A stretch of DNA of 64,000 nt, taken from the NCBI GenBank assembly GCA_027946365.1, contig JAPEUQ010000003.1, forward strand, positions 3,348,001 to 3,412,000. The letters are read 5' to 3'. This DNA is from Kalmusia sp. IMI 367209. Taxonomy: Eukaryota > Ascomycota > Dothideomycetes > Pleosporales > Didymosphaeriaceae. Position numbers and translations under genes: made by a program. A model generated the notes under the pieces. That model was not told the DNA's origin. It ran no database searches and saw nothing but the letters and a program-made list of their open reading frames with translations. Below are positions 1 to 11,231 of the stretch, piece after piece (positions within the stretch are counted from its first letter, which is position 1; every line of letters begins with the position of its first letter).

Positions 1-71
1 CTACGGCACCGCATCACACCACGCCTCCCGTAGTATTCGACGCTAACTCGCAGTTCCAGGACAAGGACACT

Positions 72-3000
72 ATGCAGGTTGACGATCCTGCTGCTGCTGT
101 CGAACAGCTGAAGAACGCTGATGGTGAGATCGACGAGTCTCTGTACAGCAGACAGCTGTACGTGCTGGGCCATGAGGCCATGAAGCGTATGGGCCAGTCC
201 CACGTCCTTGTGGCTGGCCTACGAGGCCTTGGTGTCGAGATCGCAAAGAATATCGCCCTCGCTGGTGTCAAGTCGCTGACGCTGTACGATCCCAAACCCG
301 CCGCTCTCGCCGATTTGTCGTCGCAATTCTTCCTCCACCCTGAAGACGTCGGCAAGCCCCGCGCATCTGTCACCGTACCCCGCGTGTCCGAGCTCAACCC
401 ATACACACCGGTGCAGGAATTCACAGGAAGCGATCTGACGTCGGACCTTTCGCAGCTGAAGCAGTTCCAGGTCGTCGTTCTGACGGATACTGCGTTGAAA
501 GATCAAGTCAAGATCGCCGACTTTTGCCATGAGAACGGCATCTATGTCGTCATCACGGACACCTATGGTCTTTTTGGTACCATCTTCACCGACTTCGGAA
601 AGAACTTCACTGTGGGCGATCCAACAGGCGAGAATGTCAACAGTGGCATCATTGCAGGCATTGACTCGGAGGGCCTAGTATCTGCACTCGACGAGACGAG
701 ACATGGGCTGGAAGATGGTGACTGGGTGACCTTCACCGAAATTGAGGGCATGACTGGATTGAATGGCTGCGAGCCCCGCAAGATTGAAGTTAAGGGACCA
801 TATACTTTCTCAATTGGCGATGTTTCTGGCCTCGGTCAGTACAAGCGTGGCGGCCAATACGTGCAAGTCAAGATGCCTAAGATTCTTAACTTCGAGCCCT
901 TCAGCAAGCAGTTGAAGAAACCCGAACTATTGATTTCCGACTTCGCCAAGTTCGACCGACCGCAGCAGCTCCATGTCGGCATTCAAGCTCTACACTTATT
1001 TGCCGAGAAGCACGACGGAGAGTTGCCTCGCCCACACAACGACAGCGATGCCGCGGAAGTTTTTAAGATCGCACAAGGACTTGCTAGCGAGGGAGAGGAC
1101 AAGGTCGAGCTAGATGAAAAACTGATCAAGGAATTGAGCTACCAAGCGCGTGGTGACCTCAGCCCTGTGGCAGCATTTTTCGGTGGCATGGCCGCACAGG
1201 AAGTGCTCAAGTCAGTATCTGGAAAGTTCCATCCTATCGTGCAGTTCCTGTACTTCGACTCGCTAGAATCTTTGCCTACCTCTACAACTCGCTCGGAAGA
1301 ACAGTGTGCTCCGATTGGCTCACGGTACGACGGTCAGATCGCGGTCCTTGGAAAGGAATACCAGGAGAAGCTCGGTAACGTGAAAGAGTTCCTCGTTGGC
1401 GCGGGTGCCATTGGTTGCGAAATGCTGAAGAACTGGGCTATGATGGGTTTAGGTGTCGGTCCCAAGGGTCAGATCTGGGTCACTGACAATGACCAGATCG
1501 AGAAAAGCAATCTTAATCGACAGTTCCTTTTCCGTCCCACAGACGTCGGTAAACTCAAGAGTGATGCTGCGGCAAAGGCTGTGCAAGCCATGAATCCTGA
1601 CCTGAATGGCAAGATTGTGCACATGCAGGATAAGGTCGGTCCGGAAACAGAACACATCTTCAACGAGCAATTCTGGGAAAACCTTGATGCTGTCACAAAT
1701 GCCTTAGACAATGTCGAAGCCCGAACATACGTCGATCGTCGTTGCGTTTTCTTCCGCAAGTCTTTACTTGATTCGGGTACACTTGGAACGAAAGGCAACA
1801 CCCAAGTTGTCATTCCGCACATCACAGAATCCTACTCCTCGTCACAGGACCCGCCCGAGAAGTCGTTTCCTATGTGCACATTGAGGAGTTTTCCGAACAA
1901 AATCGAGCACACCATTGCATGGGCGCGTGAGATGTTCGATTCATTCTTTGTCAAGGGCCCAGAGGTCGTAAATCTCTATCTAACCCAACCCGATTATCTT
2001 GGTGCGTCGTTGAAGCAATCCGGCAACGAGAAGCAGACGCTCGAGACTCTCCGCGACTTCTTGGTGACGGAGAAGCCGTTGACGTTCGATGACTGCGTCA
2101 TCTGGGCTCGTCAACAGTTCGAGAAGAGCTACAATCAGCAAATTCAGCAGCTACTGTACAACTTTCCAAAAGACTCCACGACAGGCTCCGGCCAGCCATT
2201 CTGGTCAGGACCCAAGCGGGCTCCAGACGCGCTCAAGTTTGACCCCTCCAACTCCACTCACTTCACCTTCGTAGAGGCAGCAGCCATTCTCCACGCGTTC
2301 AACTATGGTATCAACCCGAAAGGTTATACAAAGGAACGGTATCTAGAGGTGTTGAACGATATGATCGTCCCAGACTGGAGGCCAGATCCAACTGTAAGGA
2401 TTCAGGCAAACGACTCAGACCCCGACCCGAATGCCCAGCAGTCGGGTCCCGTGGACGACAACGAAGTGCTAAACAAGATCATCGAGTCCTTGCCTCCGCC
2501 AAAGTCATTGGCTGGATTCAAGCTCGAGCCTGTGGAATTTGAGAAGGACGATGACACCAATCACCACATAGATTTCATAACAGCCGCCAGCAATCTCCGC
2601 GCTGAGAACTACAAGATTGAGCAGGCGGACAGGCACAAGACGAAATTCATTGCTGGTAAGATCATCCCTGCTATTGCTACGACGACCGCGCTTGTGACTG
2701 GCTTGGTCAACCTTGAGCTGTACAAAATCCTCGACGGCAAGACGGACATTGAGCAGTACAAGAATGGTTTCATCAACCTTGCGCTGCCTTTCTTCGGTTT
2801 CAGTGAGCCGATTGCCAGTCCCAAGGGCGAGTACACAGGGCACAACGACGAGAAGGTACAGATAGACAAGCTGTGGGATCGTTTCGAGATCGACGACATT
2901 ACGCTGCAAGAGTTCATCGATCACTTCGAGAAGAAGGGCCTCAATATCCAGATGGTCAGCTCGGGTGTCAGCCTGCTGTACGCTTCTTTCTATCCGCCGT

Positions 3001-3219
3001 CCAAGCTGAAGGATAGGATGGGACTTACGTAAGTCTTGCCTGTTTATTATAGACATGATTTTGAGCTAATAAATGGATAGGATGAGCAAGCTTGTCGAAT
3101 TCATCAGCAAGAAGCCGGTGCCGGAACACCAAAAAAACGTCATCTTTGAGGTGACGGCTGAGGACCAGACGGAGGAGGATGTCGAAATTCCGTATGTTAT
3201 GGTTAAGCTGCAGAAGTAA
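72..3219 (+). CDS. UBA1: Ubiquitin-activating enzyme E1 (Uba1), 5' end near window edge
   Basis: E1 enzyme that adenylates ubiquitin and passes it as a thioester to E2s; cytosol and nucleus. Exons 72-3028 and 3081-3219; the 52-bp intron (gtaagt..ggatag) restores the frame into a conserved tail ending VMVKLQK. From the ATG at 72 the product is 1031 aa, the usual E1 length. Visible parts: the inactive first adenylation half ([14 protein letters not shown] near residue 50), the active half ([13 protein letters not shown] near 440, then [17 protein letters not shown]), the catalytic cysteine Cys602 in [12 protein letters not shown], and a C-terminal ubiquitin-fold domain. The frame is open upstream of ATG 72 to base 3, so an earlier start or exon outside the window is possible. 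Identification is secure; only the 5' end is uncertain. Confidence 0.96.
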
Positions 3220-4698
3220 AGCATGTAGGATGGCCATGGAAAGGCTTGGACATGGGCGCTTTAGTCGGTATGGATTGGTATGGGTCACATAGATGATGAG
3301 CATGGTTCATGAATAGATCATTCAAATATTGAAATTGCAACGATTATCGCGCCTTCGTGGTGATGTGAGGAGCTGTCGGCGGTGGTGTGATGTGGAACTT
3401 CGGGATAAATCTTGTTGGCGTATAGGAGTATGCGGGGACGAACTGATTTACCGAAGCAACAAAAGATCAGTAGAGTATCTTGAATTCAAATTATTCAATG
3501 ATCGGATTCTGCCATGGTCTTGTTGTTTCAAGTTTCACAATCACTCGCTTAAAACATCAAGAGTATGAAGGGAAGCTGGCGATTTCGTCGGCATCTAGAG
3601 GTATGGGGGTCCAGCATCCTTTCCATCCCTTAGCATCTGCGTACCTTGCAACCCAAAGGGTTTGGCGATTTTCTCTTTTTCTGACGCTGTGGATTCGCCT
3701 AGCTGCCAAACTGGTTCTGGGCTCTTGGGTAATATATTACCAAAAAAAAAACTCTAGCGTAGTGATTAAGCTGGCAAACTCTGACGTCATAGTTTATGCG
3801 TATATCATGGTAATACAATCAGTATATTGATGGCGTGTGTCTACTAGTCATCATTGTGAGAGCATTGATTCGTAATGACTTCTTCTTGTCTGTAAATAGG
3901 AGAGATTACGCATTACGTGATGCGAGACTGTCAACCTTCGAATCGTTCGATGAAAAAGATTGAAAACCATCTTACACATGGTGCTTGTTTTCACCTTTGT
4001 CACTCATCATAATGTTGAGCCTAAGGGTCATAAGAGAAAGACAAGTAGAGCCGCATTATACATGTCTAGAAGAATCTTGTGTTTCCCAAAGGAGCTAGTG
4101 GTGTCAGGTTCAGCAAGCCAGGCGCTAGAGCTGGATTAGAGGCCAGCTAGTCAAAGCAGCTGCCCTTGGTTCTGCCTTTGATTTTGTCGTTCCGGGGATA
4201 CTGATAGACTGGAGTCGCGGACAGTGCTCTGCTAGCGCACGAAACGACACATCGGAAACACCCACCGCGGAAATGAAGTAGACTTCATGTACGCTTGTAG
4301 CCGCGAGTAAGCATAAAAAAAATACCAAACACTATTACAATCATATCACTTTCTTGCAAACTATATACGAATTAACTAAGCCATAACGACTTAGTGTATT
4401 TATGTCTTCTTATTCAAGGAGTGCTATGTTAAAATGCTTTTTTATACGCGTGATTTTGACCATGACAACTGCGCGCTTCCCCATGAAGTCGAGGTAGAGC
4501 AGCAAGTAAACCATTCGTGTTACTCATACACTATTACCCATAGGTAAAAAAGGTTTTTGAGATTGACAAAGACCCACTGCTGAAATCCCGTATAGTGCTG
4601 CAAGGTCTTGCTTCCAGAGAAGATAGCCGTCCTATAGGGATATAACTAAGAACAACCCTTTAGCTGAATGTTCGAAAACGTTCGTGGCCGATGAATGA
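3220..4698. other. Gene-free stretch
   Basis: Convergent 3' ends of the E1 and rhomboid genes face this 1.5-kb stretch. It is AT-rich with only short ORFs that have no recognisable motif. I see no RNA gene or repeat. Confidence 0.6.
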
Positions 4699-5964
4699 TC
4701 AAAGTACCCCTTTCCCCTGTAGTCGCCGTTTCCAGAAATTGACCAAAGGCCTCCAAACATTGTTATGTCCATCTAGGAGAGAGTAGGCCGCTCCAACAGT
4801 GGCTCCACCAAGATGTGCCTAGAACCATGTAAGTTGAGAATCTTAGTACAATGTATCGGAAAAACGTACCGCATGTCCAAGGCTCACAAATGAAAATCCG
4901 CGAACCATACCGACAAGATCGAACAACATGATTAAGGGTAGGAAATATTGCGCCTCAATGTGATATGGAATAAAGATGATGCCAACACCTTGATGAGGGT
5001 ATTGCATACAAAACGCGCCAAATACAGCGAAGAGCGCACCGCTAGCTCCTCCAGAAGGAATGAACGGAGAATGAGGGCGACCATGTTTGAAAAGCGTGCT
5101 TGCAACATGCTGAGTGAGTCCAGCGATAATTCCAGTCGATAGATAGAAGGAGAGCATATGGTTTGTATCTCCTCGGAATAGCGCAGAATAACCAGTGGGT
5201 GGCAGAAATTGGTAGGTAGCCCACATATTGACTCCTAAGTGAAACGGACCCGAATGGACGAAAGTCGATGTTAGAAGCGAGAAGTTACGGTTGTAAACTG
5301 GAACATGCCATAATTGGCTCCAAATTCTTGGTATGAGGAGACTGGAAAGATGCACAACGCCACTAGTCCCAATGAGGCTCCAGCTCAGCCGTGATATTGG
5401 GTCAGATTCGCGCCAAGCCCGAGTCACGACTTCCGTAGGTGTAGGAGGAGAAGCCGCTCTTCTTGGTCGCAGCTGGGCTTCGAATGGATTATAAGATATG
5501 GGTTTCATTTCCTTCTTCGCTTCGAAGTACGCGAGGGATATGTAGATACCAGAGGAGACTGTGAGTGCCCAGATAGCAGGCCTCAAGAATCGTACCTTAA
5601 TGTTAGGGAACTCAGGCTCTTCCTGGTAATCATGATAGCTTTTGTTGCCATCTGCAGAATACTGTGTCTCATCTAGAATCTGTTGTGATTCAGGGTGTTG
5701 AGATGTGGTTGTGTGCTGAGGCAGAGCTCTGGATGGCTGTTGCGGCGGATTCTGCTTGCCACGCGTTTGAAGCTGCCTTAGGTGGCTCCATCTAGGAGCG
5801 CGAACAAATGAAGTACTGGAGAGAAACGAATGTGACAGCACCTTTCGGCACTGTAGATAAAACATCGGTCTGATGTGCATGGGAAAAGAAAGGTACTGTC
5901 GGCAGCTACGTGATGTTCGACGGATCCTCGAACTTGCGCAGCTGTCACGAGTGCACGAGCCCAT
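4699..5964 (-). CDS. Rhomboid-family intramembrane serine protease, mitochondrial type
   Basis: Exons 5964-4870 and 4818-4699; the 51-bp intron (gtacgt..ttctag) falls just before the last transmembrane helix. The product is 404 aa from the ATG at 5964; a second ATG at 5880 is also possible. Family marks: HLGVNMW in the second core helix, the catalytic serine in SGGASGALFAVFG, and the catalytic histidine in GHAAHLGGATVG, which only appears once the intron is removed. The long Arg/Ser/Gln-rich N-terminus followed by a separate membrane span (about residues 130-150) fits the mitochondrial Pcp1/PARL type, which cleaves inner-membrane proteins. Mitochondrial location is inferred from that layout. 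Intact catalytic dyad suggests an active protease. Confidence 0.88.
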
Positions 5965-6695
5965 TACTAGCCCAATGCGGACCTAGCGCAAACTTCTCAA
6001 ACGCACAGTTCACACGCACCGCGCTTCTCAATCTACAAAACATTGGCGACATCTGCTATCGACATAATGAACACTGTTCATACTAATTATTATGGATAGG
6101 CTATTACTTTTCCGGCCTCGAAGGCGACAACGCTCCAGGCGAGCTGAGCCATCTTACCTAGGTTTGAACCCGGAAGCTCTTGATCAACGATCCGGAGACT
6201 CAGATAAAATTGAGTCAATTCAGCATATATACAACATATCTAAGCTTCTGCATACTTGTTATACTGCGTCAGCGTGTACTGTGCATGCCGTAGGTAATCA
6301 GAAAGTGTAAATTTAAGGGCATGTACACAGTATCTGCAACTAAAAAGCTCGAGTCACAAGATTACGAACATAATTACAGCATGAAATCAGCGTATAATCT
6401 CAGCTGTGGTTCGTCTCCATCATGCGCGTGCTTTAAACAGCACTCCGTTCCATAGATCACTTTCCCACACAAGGATTGTTCAACAAGGGACACGGTTGAG
6501 CAGTATTGTTCATGTCAAAGGTTTTGCTCAATGTTGAGCACACTCTCGTTACTTTTAATAACTTTATTCCTGTACAATGTTTTACTGTGAATCTGGTCAT
6601 ACCTGATGTATATATGCATACCTTTCTCGGTATTCAACGAATCGCTAATGTTCAAAGCAAGCCCCAACTACTGTTGATACTTCCGAGCTTCAAAG
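5965..6695. promoter_or_regulatory. Divergent intergenic region, rhomboid / BTB gene
   Basis: Holds the upstream regions of both flanking genes. A segment near 6525-6560 (TCAATGTTGAGCAC..CGTTAC) resembles the leader of the second BTB gene at 10122-10152. A 20-codon minus-strand ORF at about 6092-6154 and a tRNA-like B-box string are not convincing features. Confidence 0.4.
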
Positions 6696-7745
6696 ATGTT
6701 CTCAAAGTTTCGTAATATGCCGCTGAAGCGATTAGGGAAGACAACGCAATCAAATTCAACCTCGAACTCCGTCGCGGAAACTATTACTGATGGACAAGCT
6801 GAACGTCTCAGTGTTAAGACCAAATCTATTGATACTGGCATTAGCGTTAGGATTGGAGAAGACAAATGCGCAGAAGAGATTTTCATCCCTCAAGCCGCGA
6901 TGAACGCGTGTCCGTATTTCAAAGAGGTACTCGAACAAGACGCATGCCTGCCGTACGTTGAGCCAGGAATTTTCCATGTCGTGATCGATTTTCTCAGCAT
7001 GAGTTTTATCGAAAAAATGACTGGTGTTGATAGTACCGCCTTTGCTCCGCTCCTTGAAGACGATGATGCTCTGCTGTGTTTTGCAAAGACCTGGTCACTT
7101 GGCCATGAACTTGAGCTTCCGGATCTCCAAAACAAGCTGGTCGATGTATACAGCCAATTTTACGCAAAACTCTTAACCTCTCGAGAGCGCAATCATATTA
7201 TGCCGTCGGCTGAAGCCTTCGCGTGGATACGCGACCATATCGCAAACCACACACCCGCTGAAAAGTTTCTCGTTGACTTCGTGGCCGGCATGCGCCGACT
7301 ATATGATGGAACTTCGAGCGACACAATTCTGGATCAAGACATAGCAGGTTACATTGAAATGCGTTGGGGCCTCATCGCAGATTTGGGTGACAAAGCCGAT
7401 CGCATATTGAGCAACGATCCTATTTATAAGGTCTCCAAGAAAGATAAGCATGTCCAGATGAAGACAGTTAAGATCGTTCCTCCGCCACATACGCCGCCTA
7501 CGATCCCAACATCATTCATTACCCAGTCTACTTCAAATCGTCCTATCATGCATCACCGAAATAATTCTAGTATATCTGTGCGCACAGTCTGTCTTTCTAA
7601 GGTGAGCACTTCATCCTTTGTCTCTTTTCCACCGCCAAAGTCCCTTGAGGAAACTTACGATTCGGTGAAGGAGGATAATAGCGATGAGGATACTATAAAC
7701 TGCTCGCAATCTCCAGAGCTACTGAAGAAAAGCCCATCTTCGTAG
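6696..7745 (+). CDS. BTB/POZ-fold protein
   Basis: Single-exon ORF of 349 aa with ATG at 6696 (a second ATG seven codons later). Residues about 48-165 look like a fungal BTB domain: a first strand ISVRIGEDKCAEEIFIPQAA, then CPYFKEVLEQ, then helices with FHVVIDFLSMSF and a later AKTWSLGHELELPDLQNKL stretch, which matches the 'age-like' helix common in Ascomycete BTB proteins. The C-terminal third is Ser/Pro-rich and acidic, probably disordered. BTB domains mediate dimerisation and often recruit Cul3, but no partner can be named here. Its promoter shares sequence with the BTB gene at 10195. Function unknown. Confidence 0.8.
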   Translation: MFSKFRNMPLKRLGKTTQSNSTSNSVAETITDGQAERLSVKTKSIDTGISVRIGEDKCAEEIFIPQAAMNACPYFKEVLEQDACLPYVEPGIFHVVIDFLSMSFIEKMTGVDSTAFAPLLEDDDALLCFAKTWSLGHELELPDLQNKLVDVYSQFYAKLLTSRERNHIMPSAEAFAWIRDHIANHTPAEKFLVDFVAGMRRLYDGTSSDTILDQDIAGYIEMRWGLIADLGDKADRILSNDPIYKVSKKDKHVQMKTVKIVPPPHTPPTIPTSFITQSTSNRPIMHHRNNSSISVRTVCLSKVSTSSFVSFPPPKSLEETYDSVKEDNSDEDTINCSQSPELLKKSPSS

Positions 7746-8500
7746 TGATCAAATTTGCCGACTGTACGCATACGTAAGGTCAGTCGGCTGATAGTACATG
7801 TCATCCACGCTTCGACCATATAATCAATCGCGCATACATTTCTTATCTAATAAGTTATTCGCCTTCGCGTGCGTTAGTGAGCCTACTCATCTGAACTCTC
7901 CAAACATTCCAACACGAGTTTTCCCCTGTCCGCCAGTCACAGGCTGGAATGCAATTCACATAATAACGATGGCAAAAAAAATAATAGCATAAAATTCATT
8001 AGTAAGTCAGCAGTTGGCGGCCATCAATCGAGGGAACAAACGTAGAAGGATCGTCGTAAAGATTATCCCTGTGTCGTGAGCCACCCTCTACAGCAAGCCA
8101 AATTAACGGTACTTCGAATTTACAGCGATCTACTCTCCTTACATATTTCTCAAATTGTCTGTGTCCAAGTAGATTTTGTAATTCATTTATTCAAAGTCCA
8201 TCCGCATGTTGAACAACCAAAATTACGCCGGTAACACCGCGTCATTGCATAATCTGCTAGGAGCCTCTTCTTAGAGCAATTTAAAGGGCATATAACACAG
8301 CTCGACTATAGATAGGCCTGTAGCTGAATAGTCACACTGTTTTGCGCCAATGCAAAGCAAGGATCGAGATCTCGCTTTATCTATGAAGTCATGTCTGCGT
8401 CACAAGCTTACGTTATCTCCTACTCAGAGCGTGGGGTAGCTTGTGTCTGACAGGTCTCTATACTTGAAAAAAATCATTAATAAATCAGTATTAAATTTCG
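7746..8500. other. Gene-free stretch with direct-repeat copy A
   Basis: AT-rich spacer upstream of the GNAT gene. The only structure noted is a copy of a diverged direct repeat at about 7997-8065 (second copy at 10036-10104). Confidence 0.5.
7997..8065 (+). repeat. Diverged direct repeat, copy A
   Basis: About 65 bp matching 10036-10104, sharing GCCATCAATC, CAAAC and TAGAAGG blocks in the same order and spacing. About two thirds of the mismatches are G/A or C/T, the pattern left by repeat-induced point mutation or ordinary decay. Copy B lies directly upstream of a BTB gene. Confidence 0.6.
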
Positions 8501-9330
8501 ATGAAGATGCTACATACCTTATACTTTAGCTTGTGGTTGCAAGCCTTTCTTCTCCTACATTATCATGTTGCAACATGTGAACAACAGGTCCTTATCCATC
8601 AAGCACGACTTCCCAACGCCACTTTAGATGATGCCGACGACATAACCACTATTATCATTGCTGCGTTCTCCTCTTTTCCATATTGGCAATACGTATACCA
8701 GTTCCGCCGAGATTTTCCAGAGGAACACAGAAGATGTATGCGGGGTGTTGTTGCTCGAATGTTGTCAGATGCCTCTGCCCACACCGAAGTGATTGAAGCA
8801 CCCGCAGATAGCGATATAGCGCTGGCAGCTGCTGCCATATGGACAGATCAATATTTGCAGAATAGATCATACTTGCATCTGATATCTAGTAAGGATAGAT
8901 CGACTTTGAGTGGAGAGTTAAAGCTGACCTTTGACCAGGCGAATGCATGCATAGAGACTTAAATATTACGCGAGCGATTGATTTTGATGACAAGTTTACG
9001 GCCAAAAAGCGAAAATACATCGACGATGGATTCGGCACGAATCAACTGTATCTTTCGCACCTAGCTACACACCCACAATATCAATTGCGAGGGGCTGGAA
9101 CGCGACTTGTCAATTCGGGCCTTAAGCTTGGAAGAAAGGCTCATGTTAATGTTACGTTGATCTCTCAGCCTACAGCAGAAACTTTCTATCTTCGTCTGAA
9201 TTTCACCTCAGTTGCAAATATTAGCATCACGTCTGTCGACGGTGATCAAAATTTCAGCTACACCGTCATGGCGTATAATTTTGATGGCAATTTATCCAGC
9301 AAAGTGTTACATGATTCGGTCATGAACTGA
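8501..9330 (+). CDS. GNAT-family N-acetyltransferase with signal peptide and many N-glycosylation sequons
   Basis: Exons 8501-8888 and 8939-9330; the 50-bp intron (gtaagg..gctgac..ccag) joins two frames that otherwise stop. Product 259 aa. The C-terminal half carries the GNAT acetyl-CoA site: LYLSHLATHPQYQLRGAGT, with the RGAGT loop matching the Q/R-x-x-G-x-G/A motif. The first 26 residues (hydrophobic LYFSLWLQAFLLLHYH, then ATC) look like a signal peptide, which is unusual because GNAT enzymes normally act in the cytosol or nucleus. Eight N-x-S/T sequons (NAT, NRS, NIT, NVT, NFT, NIS, NFS, NLS) fit passage through the secretory pathway. Substrate unknown. It sits between two BTB genes in a gene-poor region. 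Confidence 0.8.
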
Positions 9331-10194
9331 TTACTGTTTCATCACGATTTAATATCAATCTCTTCATGTCTAGCAAACAATCACCTTCAATGATCTGATG
9401 AGGTGTGCGGTGTTCGCCTTAATAGATCTTTCTACAAGATACGTTGATTACAAGTAGACTACACTCGCAGCACTTGATAATCGCCACTTAGTATGATTTG
9501 CGAATCTGTTGGAGGCAGTTCGCGTAGTGTTTGCTGGTGCAAATATTGTAGTAGAAGGCGTCTTATCTACATGTTGAAATGCAGAGCGAGCATGGTAGTG
9601 CATATGTACTTAAGCATATGGACACTGCAGCTAAGTGTTAAATCTATCTGCAGAGCTAGAATTTATATACTAAAGATCATGATATGGATTATCGGGTGTT
9701 ACGAGGCAATCTGGTTCGGCACCATATTCGTTGACCGGGGCTGAACAGCTCACGCCATCAAGAAAACGTTCAGTCTTCTCTTAACCAGTAATTTACATCA
9801 AATACACGTAGTGGTGCGAAATCTTTTTCTGCGAGCACTGTAGGGTAGTGTGAATAGTTATGCCTTGTATGGAAATCGTCTAGCGTAGGCTGGAAGATTG
9901 AGCTACTGTACGAGAAGGTCTTTAGCTACGAACGTCCACGCTGTCACCACCTCCGCTGTACTTTTCTAAAAACTACAAGCGGAGAATGATGCACGTGCTG
10001 ACGATACTTCAACAATCGTGACTACGCACAAACTGTATTAGTAGGCTAGCAGCAAGCAGCCATCAATCAAAGGACAAACATAGAAGGTTCATCATATATA
10101 TCCTAGATTGAATCCTTTCTTCAATGTTCAACACCACTCCCGTTAACTCTAGATCATTGAAAACTTTGGTGATATTCTTAATAATCTTCCAAAG
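9331..10194. promoter_or_regulatory. Spacer and promoter of KCTD-like BTB gene, with direct-repeat copy B
   Basis: No gene seen; an 83-codon ORF at 9493-9744 has no recognisable composition or motif. The last 160 bp hold direct-repeat copy B (10036-10104) and a leader (10122-10152) similar to the leader of the BTB gene at 6696. Confidence 0.45.
10036..10104 (+). repeat. Diverged direct repeat, copy B
   Basis: Partner of 7997-8065. It ends about 90 bp before the BTB start codon, so it is probably promoter or 5' UTR sequence that was duplicated. Confidence 0.6.
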
Positions 10195-10962
10195 ATGGCG
10201 AGCGAGGCTGATTCAAGTAACACCCGTGGTATCATCTTCTCCTCTGAAAAGAATGATGATGATAAACTTGGAGCCTCCTTTGTGGAGCCCAAGCCCGTCG
10301 CAACCGGTAACATCGCCCAAGAGAACCACGTTCCAATGATTCTTACCCTCAATGTTGGAGGATGTCACTTTCGCGTTCGCAGAAGCACTCTGGAAGATGC
10401 GCACTACTTTAAACCCTACCTGGACGGGCGCTTCTCATGGACACCGGAAAAGGATGGTTCGTACTTCGTGGATGCCGACGCCGACATATTTGAGCATGTC
10501 CTTCGCTACTTGCGACTTCCACAGGTCTACCCACTTTTCTGGACTAAAGCCGACGGATTTGATTACGACTTGTACAATCACCTAGAGGCAGCAGCAGTGT
10601 ATTTCCAGATTAAGAATCTAGAGCTGTGGATCAAGGAGAAGCACTATCTCAAAGCAGTGTCTATGCAAACAACTCTGACTTATATTACGTGCAGACCAGA
10701 CGATGTTTCCGAGTATGTAGAAAGGTTGGGTGGAAATGTGGATATTGAGCGAAGTGTTTTCGAACGAATCGAAAGAGTGTACGTGTGCCCACGCGGAATA
10801 GCAGTGCACAGAGGAGATCCTAGCAGATGTGGCAAGGGTTGCGAGAGATACCGTACTCTGGAGGGAACCGAGATCGAATATGAGGAAGAATTCCATCTAG
10901 CGGTGATCACAACGCAGAAGAAGATAGTCGTTGATGAGAAGGTGTGCTTCCACAGGATTTAA
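10195..10962 (+). CDS. KCTD-like protein with T1-type BTB domain
   Basis: Intronless 255-aa ORF, ATG at 10195. Residues about 45-150 match the potassium-channel tetramerisation (T1) type of BTB domain: LTLNVGGCHFRVRRSTLE, then DGRFSWTPEKDGSYFVDAD, then FEHVLRYLR and LEAAAVYFQIKNLELWI. No transmembrane helix is present, so this is a soluble KCTD-like protein and not a channel. Family members usually oligomerise and act as Cul3 adaptors; that role is not shown here. The C-terminal 100 residues are unrecognised, with a cysteine pair in RCGKGCERY. Its leader resembles that of the BTB gene at 6696. Confidence 0.85.
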   Translation: MASEADSSNTRGIIFSSEKNDDDKLGASFVEPKPVATGNIAQENHVPMILTLNVGGCHFRVRRSTLEDAHYFKPYLDGRFSWTPEKDGSYFVDADADIFEHVLRYLRLPQVYPLFWTKADGFDYDLYNHLEAAAVYFQIKNLELWIKEKHYLKAVSMQTTLTYITCRPDDVSEYVERLGGNVDIERSVFERIERVYVCPRGIAVHRGDPSRCGKGCERYRTLEGTEIEYEEEFHLAVITTQKKIVVDEKVCFHRI

Positions 10963-11231
10963 GACTCTAGTGTTGTGAAGCACTCATTATCTGTCTGTAG
11001 TAGTCATCCTAGCACGGTGTTAGAATTCAATGCAAGTTGTCTTTCGGACATGCCCACGTGACGCAATTTGATGGTGTTCTAGCTCTTAAGTGAATCATCC
11101 AAAGTAAGGCATATTTCTTCACTAAAATCATTCAGTCACGGCTCCCCTAGTCTGAATATCGAGACTGTCCAGAAGCAGGGCCTTCACCTGTTCATTTGTT
11201 ACCGCTGGTTTCATGGATTGTATGACATGCA

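Noticed and set aside
6090..6180. tRNA-like or short peptide sequence on the minus strand (GGGTTCAAACC B-box-like string and a 20-codon ORF)
   Set aside because: The B-box-like string lies upstream of the A-box-like string, the T-stem has a mismatch and no cloverleaf can be drawn. The short ORF has no supporting context.
9493..9744. 83-codon plus-strand ORF
   Set aside because: Cys- and Ile-rich text without signal peptide or known spacing; probably chance.
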